Origin: a virus | Length of the DNA: 35,823 nucleotides | Direction: 5' to 3' (one strand) | Virus record (IMG/VR): IMGVR_UViG_3300035199_000265 | Span: 1-35,823 of that record | In this document: one piece after another, positions 24,046 to 31,766 of the stretch | How the letters are laid out: each line of letters starts with the position of its first letter | How positions within the stretch are numbered: the stretch's first letter is position 1 | Program-made: the position numbers and the translations under genes | The notes under the pieces: generated by a model | The model's input: only the letters and a program-made list of their open reading frames with translations | What the model was told of the DNA's origin: nothing | Database searches by the model: none

Positions 24046-24051
24046 CCTCCT
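24046..24051 (-). promoter_or_regulatory. Shine-Dalgarno deciding the TTG start of the polymerase gene
   Basis: AGGAGG, 5 bases before TTG 24040. No Met codon occurs before residue 33, by which point the PHP motif is already complete, so TTG is the only fitting start. Confidence 0.7.
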
Positions 24052-24058
24052 GTTTTAT

Positions 24059-24931
24059 TTACTCTACTAATGTAGCATGTTTGTGGGGCCCTGTCAACCC
24101 CTTATATGGTTTTTCTATAACTTTCTCGGAACCGAGGAAGGCCCTATAACCTTCCCAAGTAGACATGTCATATGCCCACTCCAACTCAACAGAGTGAGAA
24201 TCTATTTCGTTTACTTCACTAAAAACCTGATTGAAATTGAAGTTTTTTGCGGACCACCTCTCTGCTAGAGGGAGGCGTTTTGATGGGTACTTTTCTCCCG
24301 GGGACGGTGGTAAAAACTCCCGCGTTGTTAGTTGGTTTATTTTTCTTCGACATTGTATAAAATCTTCTCCTGTCATTGTGAAGGACAAAGGTAGCTGCCC
24401 TTTCACGTTCTTGTCGTTATAAGTTAAAAAGAAATTAACCTTTGGGTTGGCAATCTCTCTTCTGTATTCTCTCAGTGAATAAATGTCATGCGCGCTCATG
24501 GGGAACGAAACAAAATACTTCTCTGGGACGAGCCATTTGGAAATCTTGTTTGCCACCCACCATGCTGAGTTTACTCCATGTAGAACTGACCACCCGTAAG
24601 AATCACGGCGGTCGTGGTCACGATAATTAATCGGTACGTAATAAATAGGTATCTCTCGGCGTACTTCTTTGTAGAATTTAACTTTTGTTCGATTATAGTA
24701 AACGGGATCATGTACCCAGTCGCCCACACACTTGCGTATAATGGGAGCCAGATCTTGGTTGGCTACAATCCATATGGTCTTGCAGCCGGCGATGGCACAT
24801 TCAAAAACAGACTTTTGAATAGCCGTAAACCCCTCGTCAACTGGCAGCATGCAGGACGGCAAGTCTAAATTGTGCCCTGTGGGCATGTTAGCCAAGGGGA
24901 TAATGCCGGCGACGTGCGTTCTCTGCCTCAC
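24059..24931 (-). CDS. Nucleotidyltransferase-like protein (NTP_transferase fold)
   Basis: A 290-aa protein from GTG with GAGG 5 bases upstream, overlapping the preceding stop as GTGA. AGIIPLANMPTGHNLDLPSCMLPVDEG (8-34) resembles the nucleotide-binding opening of GT-A nucleotidyltransferases (GIIPLAG..N..PK.LLPV), and FECAIAGCKTIWIVANQD follows as usual. The signature G and K residues are not exact. The rest is unusual. It may make an NDP-sugar or act on nucleic acid; it lies between the polymerase and a companion unknown gene. Moderate certainty on fold only. Confidence 0.55.
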   Translation of the reverse strand: MRQRTHVAGIIPLANMPTGHNLDLPSCMLPVDEGFTAIQKSVFECAIAGCKTIWIVANQDLAPIIRKCVGDWVHDPVYYNRTKVKFYKEVRREIPIYYVPINYRDHDRRDSYGWSVLHGVNSAWWVANKISKWLVPEKYFVSFPMSAHDIYSLREYRREIANPKVNFFLTYNDKNVKGQLPLSFTMTGEDFIQCRRKINQLTTREFLPPSPGEKYPSKRLPLAERWSAKNFNFNQVFSEVNEIDSHSVELEWAYDMSTWEGYRAFLGSEKVIEKPYKGLTGPHKHATLVE

Positions 24932-25785
24932 AAAAACCTCAGAAGTCTATCGTAGTCCACACTAGCCGATGATAAACCTTTGTACAAATTGTATTCAGTG
25001 CAGCTTGGAATCTCGATATAACTCTGTGACGATTCAATCTTCTCTTCCTCTCTTTCCGTCCCTCGGATGATGTGGTTTGTTCTAAATTTATAGTGTTTGG
25101 GTTTTCCGTTTGGTCCGCAGCCATTAAACTTTCCTTTCATTCCTCGACTTTCCATTTCGTGGATCATCTTGAATCGTGCCATTGTTTCTGAATATTCAAA
25201 ATCTACTAATTGCTCAGCCGTCAGGCATGATACAACACAAGCATCTTTAACAGGGCTATTGCCATCAATTCTATCAGAAGAGTAGAACCATATGGCCCCC
25301 ACGAAATCATCCTTAGTTTTAATGAAGTCAACATCGTGTTTTCCTCCTCGATTGAATGCTATCCAATCATAACATATATAGGCGCGTGTGTCAATAGGCT
25401 TTTGATTTAAAAGCTTGTGACAGTTTTTGTCACCAAAGTAATAGCAATGATTGAAGTTAATTTCTGCGATTTTTGAATATTCATCTGAACAGACAATGGT
25501 GGTTCCCGTGTAGCGCATCGACTTACACATGCTGGCAACGGGTGCTTGCCCAAAATATGAAAGAATGAACATGAGCCGTTCCCAGAGTATTTCTTTTGGG
25601 ATTCCAACTTTCATCTCACCACCAATTGTCTTTAAAGTTCTCTCGGTGTTCTCCAAATTTAGAGCAGACAGGTCCAGCGACGGATCGACAAAGTCAAACC
25701 GAAAGGGTCGATTGACCTCAGAAAAGAAAACTGGCAATTGATTATTGAAAGCAAACATTAAAGCTTCAAGCGAACTGCCAATCAC
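24928..25785 (-). CDS. Hypothetical protein, 285 aa, Rossmann-like N-terminus
   Basis: The frame opens at a stop at 25831-25833 and has one ordinary start, GTG 25785, without a convincing ribosome binding site. The upstream codons (YDKIVIGSSLEAL) suggest that the natural N-terminus may extend to an unusual start. VIGSSLEALMFAFNNQLPVFF resembles a nucleotide-binding beta-alpha-beta segment. Several Cys and aromatic residues follow. It is coupled to the NTP-transferase-like gene by a GTGA overlap. No function is assigned. Confidence 0.65.
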   Translation of the reverse strand: MIGSSLEALMFAFNNQLPVFFSEVNRPFRFDFVDPSLDLSALNLENTERTLKTIGGEMKVGIPKEILWERLMFILSYFGQAPVASMCKSMRYTGTTIVCSDEYSKIAEINFNHCYYFGDKNCHKLLNQKPIDTRAYICYDWIAFNRGGKHDVDFIKTKDDFVGAIWFYSSDRIDGNSPVKDACVVSCLTAEQLVDFEYSETMARFKMIHEMESRGMKGKFNGCGPNGKPKHYKFRTNHIIRGTEREEEKIESSQSYIEIPSCTEYNLYKGLSSASVDYDRLLRFL

Positions 25786-25798
25786 TATCTTGTCGTAG

Positions 25799-26710
25799 CT
25801 AAGTATTATCTTCGTTCTCGATGTCTTGAATTAGCTCGTGGATATCTAAGCCGGCGCAGTCTATCTTTCGTTTACTACAGTGATAGTGACTGACTATTCC
25901 TTGGTACTTCCCGTATACTACGTCTTGGACATATTTTGTAGAAGTCTTACCAAACTGGCCCAGTGGCGTCTGCATCTCTACATTCGTGACTGATTCAATG
26001 GCTTTCCACAGTGCCTTTGCCGCTTCAATCTGGACTGGATAAAAGTCCATGAACGGATCTAGCTTGGTCCCGTGTACCCACACATCTTTGATCAGGGGCC
26101 TTTCTCCATGGCCGTTTCTGGCGTACCAATCTTGGTACTTGGGGTAATAGGCGTTTGAAATTTCTACACCCACTGACGATCGGTTCACGCGACTGGTGCC
26201 GGCATGCCATGCACCATGTTGCATGTCCATGGTCTGATAAATCGTTCCATCGTTATCAATTAAGAAGTGTACGGAGATGCCGCGGCGATTAAGAACACTA
26301 TTGCATGCATGTGAGCTAAGACACACATCCCAGTGATTCACAAACAGCCTAATTCCTCGTTTTGGCCGGCCTGAATAGTCATAGTAGTTGCCAGCTTTAG
26401 CTGCTAAGCCTCCCTTCTCTGACCATAACACAACCTTGTCCCATTCAATAGGAACAAAGCTGCTGTTATAAACCAGATAGTTAGAGTATTGGCAGTCGTG
26501 CGGCTTGTGCTCGTCGATCTCTGACTGTCTTTCCGTCCAGATACGACGGAACGTGGCCGGGCCACAAAGGCCATCGCCGGTTAAGCCATGTGCCTTCTGC
26601 CATTTCTTGACTGCACGTACTAATTTGTCATCAAAGTGTCTTTCACCAAACCACGATGGATTCCACCCCAGTTGTGTTGCAGATGACTGATTGTAAAAGT
26701 CTTTATCCAT
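25799..26710 (-). CDS. Endolysin: PG-binding domain plus Amidase_2
   Basis: A 303-aa N-acetylmuramoyl-L-alanine amidase. Residues 22-58 (FDDKLVRAVKKWQKAHGLTGDGLCGPATFRRIW) are a peptidoglycan_binding_1 domain. Then Amidase_2 blocks: FVNHWDVC (His126), ISVHFLIDNDGTIYQTMD (145-162), HGAWHAGTS (165-173), SSVGVEISN and VSHYHCSKRKIDCAG (273-287; His275 and Cys285 as zinc ligands by analogy with T7 lysozyme). No signal peptide is seen, so a holin from another locus should release it. It cleaves the stem-peptide amide in murein during lysis. Confidence 0.92.
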   Translation of the reverse strand: MDKDFYNQSSATQLGWNPSWFGERHFDDKLVRAVKKWQKAHGLTGDGLCGPATFRRIWTERQSEIDEHKPHDCQYSNYLVYNSSFVPIEWDKVVLWSEKGGLAAKAGNYYDYSGRPKRGIRLFVNHWDVCLSSHACNSVLNRRGISVHFLIDNDGTIYQTMDMQHGAWHAGTSRVNRSSVGVEISNAYYPKYQDWYARNGHGERPLIKDVWVHGTKLDPFMDFYPVQIEAAKALWKAIESVTNVEMQTPLGQFGKTSTKYVQDVVYGKYQGIVSHYHCSKRKIDCAGLDIHELIQDIENEDNT

Positions 26711-26726
26711 TTGTTTTTGGTTCCTT

Positions 26727-27002
26727 CTAAATGATTCCCACTACGTAATTATCTAGAATCACAGTAATCTTCTCATTATTTATCTGAATTTCTTCTGTCA
26801 TGCTTTGATCAATAACCAATTTAGTATCAACCCTCAGCGAACTATCGAACCTAACATCGGGTGCCCAGCTAACCACACGGGCTGAGGCATATTTCTCTTT
26901 TGCTGGGGCATAATCTTCCGGGAGCACTATTCCCGAGGTGGCTCCTGTGGCCTCTGTGGCCTCTACTTCTATCTGTATATATCTGTTAACTGGCCTAAAC
27001 AT
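26727..27002 (-). CDS. groES: GroES/gp31-like co-chaperonin
   Basis: A 91-aa protein. FRPVNRYIQIEVE (2-14), SGIVLPEDYAPAKEKYASARVVSWAPDVRF (23-52), LVIDQSMTEEI (62-72) and VILDNYVVGII (81-91) match the beta-barrel of GroES-type co-chaperonins as seen in T4-like phages (gp31). It lacks the classic GroES N-terminal LHDRV box. ATG with AAAAGGAG; the start overlaps the preceding stop by 8 bases. It is the most likely partner of the GroEL encoded at 10050-11621 and could also cap host GroEL. Confidence 0.8.
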   Translation of the reverse strand: MFRPVNRYIQIEVEATEATGATSGIVLPEDYAPAKEKYASARVVSWAPDVRFDSSLRVDTKLVIDQSMTEEIQINNEKITVILDNYVVGII

Positions 27003-27222
27003 TTCCTATCTCCTTTTCGATTAATTTGCGATGCATCCCGTATTCATCCTCAGTCAGAAAAACAGATTCGCGTGCTTCACACTTTTTACAATACATCGTG
27101 ACGCTGATGTTTCTGCCAGCGGTGGCTGTACCATCGCCAACTGGAAGCCAGTAGCATTCCTTACTATTTCCACGACAACGTGTTCTCTGCCGGCGTTCAT
27201 CCAGCAGGTGATTAAAATTCAT
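26995..27222 (-). CDS. Small zinc-ribbon-like protein
   Basis: A 75-aa protein. Cys16 and Cys23 (CRGNSKEC) and Cys45-Cys48 (CKKC) provide four possible zinc ligands in a beta-rich context (WLPVGDGTATAGRNISVTMYCKKCEA). This fits a zinc ribbon, though the first pair is spaced unusually. GAGAGG precedes the ATG. It is coupled to the GroES-like gene. Role unknown. Confidence 0.65.
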   Translation of the reverse strand: MNFNHLLDERRQRTRCRGNSKECYWLPVGDGTATAGRNISVTMYCKKCEARESVFLTEDEYGMHRKLIEKEIGNV

Positions 27223-27234
27223 TTTTACCTCTCG

Positions 27235-29202
27235 TTAAATGGTACATGTGTCATTTGTACAAAATTTGCTGCCAACGCCACCTTCATCAAAATCGAAACG
27301 ATGAATGGGGGACACCAGCTTAATTCTTTTTTCATATTCTTCCTTCGTGATGGGTTCATATGGCGCTTGGTCGTAGCCAGTCTCCTCATACTTCAAGAAG
27401 GAAACCGCCTTCAGTCGAGTCTCGTACATCTCCAGCGCACTCTTGAGTTGTGATGCCTCATCAGCATTAAATGTAACTGTGACAGAGACAGAATTGTCTG
27501 CCCAGTAGTGTTGGTATTGGGCGGCGATCTCTAGCTGCTCCCATATAGACACGGCCTTTTTCCCCTTCTGGTAATACGGCTCTTGTACTGGGAACTCCAC
27601 ACAAAGAGTGTTGGGAGAGTATTTGTCTTCTTCGATGGTATAGCCTGCATCACGCAAAGTGGGTATTAACTTAGAGTCCTTGCCGAATCTAATCCTGCGG
27701 ATATAATACTCGTTCTCTGGGAAATGGATCCCCGGCGTTGAGCCATTTAAAAGGGATACGGTGCCCGAGGGCTTGATCGAGGTGGTCCGGACTGATTTGG
27801 GGATGCACAGCCAATTGGAGTACTCTTCGTCCAACGATTGCACATAGTCGTAAGCCCGATCACACCACTGGTACATTTCTCGGCGGCCAAACTTATTGAA
27901 CGCCTGAACAACCCCAGATTGAGACAGCCCAATGCGTCGGTTCTTGAGCATCTTGGCGTTCGTCTCTGGCCAGTGAGTATTGGAGAGTGTAATGGTTTTG
28001 CCATAGAGATAGGCGATCTTTAACGTACGCTGGTAGTCTTCATAGCTATCGTGTTTTGCAGGGAATGTCTCGACCAAGCAGCAAAGCTCAGCGTCCTCTA
28101 ATTGCTGTTCCACACACGGGTTGAACCCGGCTACATTGAGGTCATCAAACCTTTCGCCATCTTTGAAGCGGCCGCGGGTTCGCGCATTTTCCAGCCAAAT
28201 ATAGCCGGGTTCGCCATTGTTCTTGCTCTGTTCGGCATGCCATGTGTAATCCATGCCCACCTTGGCGTTAAAAGAGTTGTTAGAGCCCCAGCGGTGGTGA
28301 TATAGCTTCTCCTGATCGTTCTTCATTTCAAGATACAGGCGGTCTTCGTAGTGGCCCATGGCCAGCGCAGCAGAACGACGTACGTTTCCAGCCACAACGC
28401 AGCGGCCAATCAAGTTTTCTGTATCTACAATATCCACCGAGGTGATCGGCTCGCCGAGCTTATCAGAATACATGTCGGTGAGGTTTTTATGCAACTCTTT
28501 AAGGGGGCCGGCGCCGCTTGACGTGCCTCCGAAACCGTGGATGAGGGCCCCTTCGGGGCGAATCGCAGAATAGTCAAATCTGGGAATTTTTTGGCCGAAA
28601 AAAAATCCGTCCAGCAACATATGGACCGAATTTACCCACCCCTCACGGGAGTCATCGATCACGTGGATGTCCTTAGTGTACTCTGGCTCGCGGATAGTAA
28701 TACTCCCGGCGCCTTCGGTGTCGAAGCCAACTCCAATGCCCACCATTAGTGCGTCCATCATCCATGCAAACAAGTAGCCTCCCTTGGTGGAGAGATCTCG
28801 CGTTGAACGAAAGGCACAGTTAAAGAGGCCAGCGGCAGTACGCTCCTCAACAAACTTGGTCCCCATCATCCAGAGGCCGCGGCCGGGCGGTGTCCACTTC
28901 AAGTTAAACAAGCGCTCATAAGCCTCCTTCGCGGTGTCCTGTGCCTTCCCGTCGATCCACTCTAAACCCAGCATGAATACATGCTGCTTTTGCATATTAA
29001 ACATGCCCTCGATGACGCGGCGACATGTTTGCCACCACTCCTCCGAGCCTGTGGCGTCTGGATCAAACTCGCTTAGACGGCGTGAGTAAGTGCGCTTAAA
29101 TGTCACGTATCCGAGTGGGCCCCAAGGCACCTCTTGACTCTTATACGGCTCAATGAATGTGTCTGATAATCTGAATCTGCGAATGTTTTCTAATGTTCTC
29201 AT
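27235..29202 (-). CDS. nrdJ: Adenosylcobalamin-dependent ribonucleotide reductase (class II, monomeric)
   Basis: A 655-aa reductase of the RTPR type. NCAF (Cys129), NPCVE (Asn361, radical Cys363, Glu365) and LCCLVE (Cys374) keep the spacing of the Lactobacillus leichmannii enzyme (C119, C408, C419). The C-terminus ends CTNDTCTI, the CxxxxC swinging redox pair. Vitamin B12 from the host would be required; no radical subunit is needed. It makes deoxynucleotides from ribonucleoside triphosphates for replication. It is shorter than the 739-aa type enzyme. It follows the helicase gene by 8 bases, so it belongs to the replication transcript. Confidence 0.93.
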   Translation of the reverse strand: MRTLENIRRFRLSDTFIEPYKSQEVPWGPLGYVTFKRTYSRRLSEFDPDATGSEEWWQTCRRVIEGMFNMQKQHVFMLGLEWIDGKAQDTAKEAYERLFNLKWTPPGRGLWMMGTKFVEERTAAGLFNCAFRSTRDLSTKGGYLFAWMMDALMVGIGVGFDTEGAGSITIREPEYTKDIHVIDDSREGWVNSVHMLLDGFFFGQKIPRFDYSAIRPEGALIHGFGGTSSGAGPLKELHKNLTDMYSDKLGEPITSVDIVDTENLIGRCVVAGNVRRSAALAMGHYEDRLYLEMKNDQEKLYHHRWGSNNSFNAKVGMDYTWHAEQSKNNGEPGYIWLENARTRGRFKDGERFDDLNVAGFNPCVEQQLEDAELCCLVETFPAKHDSYEDYQRTLKIAYLYGKTITLSNTHWPETNAKMLKNRRIGLSQSGVVQAFNKFGRREMYQWCDRAYDYVQSLDEEYSNWLCIPKSVRTTSIKPSGTVSLLNGSTPGIHFPENEYYIRRIRFGKDSKLIPTLRDAGYTIEEDKYSPNTLCVEFPVQEPYYQKGKKAVSIWEQLEIAAQYQHYWADNSVSVTVTFNADEASQLKSALEMYETRLKAVSFLKYEETGYDQAPYEPITKEEYEKRIKLVSPIHRFDFDEGGVGSKFCTNDTCTI

Positions 29203-29210
29203 AAAACTCT

Positions 29211-30599
29211 CTATTTCCCCTTCTTTCTAAGCTTGTCGTATTTTTCCTTCAGCAAGTCTCGCTGCATTGACGAGTCCAAGGTTACTGGATTAAGTGGCAC
29301 CTTCCCATTCTGTATGTGGGGATTGTTCGGTGGCAGCATCTTAATTCCGACATTGGATGTGTCCATGTGGATAGGATAAATTATTCCGTCAGGGCCGTTT
29401 CGATTCTTGGCTATGAAGATTTTCCCTATATTCTTTTGTTTGTCTTCGATGGTGCGAGAGACTGAGAAAATGAAATCGGCAACGAAACACTTGTTAAAGG
29501 CTTCCGAGATTTGTTCCATCGTAATTACTTCGGCATTTAAACCAGAACGATTCGTTTGCGATGCCGTCCAGATGGGGCATTGAAACTCTGTTGAAATTGC
29601 GCGCAGTTCCTCATAGATCGATTCTAATTCGTTCCTCTTCTCTTTTCTAACGGTGACGGGGCGCAACAGATCTCCATAGTCTACAATAATCATACCCGGC
29701 TTGATCCCTCTCTTAACGAGGCGGGATAGGTGCGCACGAATCGTATTCGTCGACGCAGACTTGGTAGGGTATTCTTTAATAATTAGCGAGCCATCGAGGT
29801 TCTTGACTTCCTCATATATTTCTTCCTTAAAGTTAATAATATCAGATAAGGGGTAGCCCGTCAGGCAACTATCATACCTATTGGCGATCACTGTGTCTTG
29901 TAACTCTAGGGTATAGTGCACCACTACCTTCCCTTCACGCATCGCCTCGGTGCCAAGGTGTACAAGAACCATAGATTTTCCGGCGCCGGTTGGTGCGATA
30001 ACCACGCCAAGCTCACTCTTGCCCAATCCGCCGCCCGTGATCGTGTCTATATCCGCCCACCCAGTGCCTACGGGACGACGATGTTTTGGTACAAATCGCT
30101 TTTCAAAATCAGCGAGGTAGTCATAGCCAAAATTATTTTCGGAACCCAGCTTCAACGCGTCGTTGATAACACTAGAAATCTCATCAAAAGAACAGTTCTG
30201 AAGAAGGCCTACCGACTTTAGCATTGCTTCCTTGAGCTTCTGCTTCCGGCAAAAGTCTAAAGACTGCTCTTTGATATACTCAATATCGCTCAACTCGCGG
30301 TTGTGAATACGATGGAAGTACTCTCGTAGTTGCTTCTGCACTACCTCGTCTTCATGCCCAATGTCCGTTTGGACAATTGTTATCATGGCCTCAACGGACG
30401 GGTGCTTGTTGTATTTAGCACGGTAGGTTACTATCTTGTGCACAAATACGCGTAGGTACTGCAGGTCTAAAAAGTTTATATCTAGAACTTCTGTAATTTG
30501 ATCGGCAAAGGGCCTATCTTCGAAGATTAGTTGTACTAGTCCCTCTTGGAATGCTTTGCCATATCTACTAAAGTTAACGTTTTCCGCCGTTGCTATCAT
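29211..30599 (-). CDS. 41: DnaB-like replicative helicase (T4 gp41 type)
   Basis: A 462-aa RecA-fold hexameric helicase. APTGAGKS (202-209) is Walker A, and GMIIVDYGDLL (302-312) with Asp307 is Walker B. VGTGWADIDTITGGGLGKSELGVV (177-200) and the SQTNRSG motif further on are typical of DnaB-type enzymes. The N-terminal 150 residues are helical and probably bind primase. It should unwind the fork ahead of the DnaE-type polymerase. GAGGGG precedes the ATG, and the promoter at 30620-30649 lies directly upstream. Confidence 0.93.
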   Translation of the reverse strand: MIATAENVNFSRYGKAFQEGLVQLIFEDRPFADQITEVLDINFLDLQYLRVFVHKIVTYRAKYNKHPSVEAMITIVQTDIGHEDEVVQKQLREYFHRIHNRELSDIEYIKEQSLDFCRKQKLKEAMLKSVGLLQNCSFDEISSVINDALKLGSENNFGYDYLADFEKRFVPKHRRPVGTGWADIDTITGGGLGKSELGVVIAPTGAGKSMVLVHLGTEAMREGKVVVHYTLELQDTVIANRYDSCLTGYPLSDIINFKEEIYEEVKNLDGSLIIKEYPTKSASTNTIRAHLSRLVKRGIKPGMIIVDYGDLLRPVTVRKEKRNELESIYEELRAISTEFQCPIWTASQTNRSGLNAEVITMEQISEAFNKCFVADFIFSVSRTIEDKQKNIGKIFIAKNRNGPDGIIYPIHMDTSNVGIKMLPPNNPHIQNGKVPLNPVTLDSSMQRDLLKEKYDKLRKKGK

Positions 30600-30619
30600 C
30601 TTGCCCCTCTTAATAATTT

Positions 30620-30649
30620 ATTATACAACACTGGTGAGTGGTGTATCAA
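30620..30649 (-). promoter_or_regulatory. Sigma70-type promoter of the helicase gene with dyad spacer
   Basis: TTGATA (30644-30649, overlapping the flap-nuclease TGA stop), 18 bases, TATAAT (30620-30625). The spacer contains an inverted repeat, arms 30625-30632 and 30637-30644 with one mismatch, a possible operator. Confidence 0.7.
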
Positions 30650-31614
30650 CCTTCTTGTGTACAATTATACATGATCCTATTCAAATTGGTGCGTAAATCT
30701 TCCCAATTTAATTCGCCGAAGCCGTCTTCTCTCATCATCCCAATGATCTCAGTCTTGTTGAAGGTGCATTCGAAGTTCTGTATAGCGTTTTTAACCACCA
30801 TTTTTGACTGGATTGACATCTGGGGTGCGTATAGCTGCATCATTTTATAATTATGCTCAATGATTTCCTTTCCCTCTACAATATTAGAAAAGAACTTTAT
30901 TTTACTGTTAGTTTTTTTACAAAAATCGATAACCTCTTGGATTGTATAGGTTTTCTCAGCAGATAAAAAATTAAGCCTTTTTGCTACCGTCGCAAACCCG
31001 GCGCCGCGGATGCCCGGCAAGTTATCAGAGGCGTCGCCAATGATTGCGCGGGCCAACGCCATGTTGGTGGGATGGACTCCCGTTTGGTCCACGATCCTCT
31101 GCTTGTTGAGAACCTCTTTTTGAGTAGGGCGATATAAGACCGTCTCATCATCGCAAAGCTGCATAAAATCCTTATCGTTGGATACGATAATCTTTTGCCA
31201 GCCTTTATAATGTTCCATCTGCGTCAGGTATGCAATAACATCATCCGCTTCAATCTCTGGGATAATAGTCTGAACGATAGGCATCTGATTAAGGTATTCC
31301 ATTGCTCGCACTTGCTGCCAAGTTTTGTTTTCTTGTACTTCGCTCTCGGTAAGGTTGTTGAATGCTCTGTTCAAGCGCAGCGGCTTTCGGCCGGCCTTAT
31401 AATTCTTGTCCATAATCTTGCGTTTCGCAGATCCGTTAGGACCGTCCCAGCACACAATAATATTATCGGGGTTGGCCTCGCGAACGTGCTTCTGAAGAAT
31501 CTTTATAAACCCCTTGATGCCGCCAATTGGTTGCCCGTTAGATGACAGCGACGGGTCTACGATGTATGCCCTCAAGTATGCGTTTAGCGCATCAAAAATT
31601 AGTACTCTTTTCAT
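30646..31614 (-). CDS. rnh: 5'-3' exonuclease/flap endonuclease (T4 RNase H type)
   Basis: A 322-aa PIN/FEN-fold nuclease. Asp8 (LIFDALN), Asp57 (CWDGPN), Glu122/Asp124/Asp125 (EIEADD), Asp147/Asp149 (SNDKDF) and Asp194/Asp197 (GDASDNLPG) are the acidic metal ligands of the family, and IRGAGFATV is the H3TH-like DNA-binding part. T4 RNase H removes RNA primers from lagging-strand fragments; the same job is likely here. It has its own promoter and terminator-embedded leader upstream. The stop overlaps the -35 box of the helicase promoter. Confidence 0.93.
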   Translation of the reverse strand: MKRVLIFDALNAYLRAYIVDPSLSSNGQPIGGIKGFIKILQKHVREANPDNIIVCWDGPNGSAKRKIMDKNYKAGRKPLRLNRAFNNLTESEVQENKTWQQVRAMEYLNQMPIVQTIIPEIEADDVIAYLTQMEHYKGWQKIIVSNDKDFMQLCDDETVLYRPTQKEVLNKQRIVDQTGVHPTNMALARAIIGDASDNLPGIRGAGFATVAKRLNFLSAEKTYTIQEVIDFCKKTNSKIKFFSNIVEGKEIIEHNYKMMQLYAPQMSIQSKMVVKNAIQNFECTFNKTEIIGMMREDGFGELNWEDLRTNLNRIMYNCTQEG

Positions 31615-31627
31615 TATTTATATCCTC

Positions 31628-31663
31628 CACCAAGTTGGTGTTTCTGTTTTCGCATGTTGCGAA
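31628..31663 (-). promoter_or_regulatory. Structured leader of the flap-nuclease gene
   Basis: Two inverted repeats lie in the leader: TTCGCA/TGCGAA (31649-31654 and 31658-31663) and the palindrome CACCAAGTTGGTG (31628-31640), which on the transcript abuts the GGAGG ribosome binding site. Together they could modulate translation of the nuclease. This is inference. Confidence 0.4.
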
Positions 31664-31676
31664 GTGAGCTTTTTCA

Positions 31677-31722
31677 TCAAAAAACCCCCTGATCGATTAT
31701 TAGTATAGCCGATCAGGGGGTT
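31677..31722 (-). terminator. Intrinsic terminator downstream of uvsX
   Basis: A perfect 13-bp stem (AACCCCCTGATCG at 31683-31695 with its complement at 31710-31722) and a six-U run (31679-31684) on the minus strand. It terminates the uvsX transcript. The -10 of the next promoter lies in its loop. Confidence 0.85.
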
Positions 31723-31730
31723 AAAGTCAA
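31702..31730 (-). promoter_or_regulatory. Promoter nested in the uvsX terminator
   Basis: TTGACT (31725-31730), 17 bases and TATACT (31702-31707). The -10 is in the terminator loop and the spacer contains one arm of the stem. Transcripts starting about 7 bases later lack that arm, so they would escape the terminator. Confidence 0.7.
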
Positions 31731-31766
31731 CAACTATTTTCAGATTCTGCAGCCGGGTACCCAACG

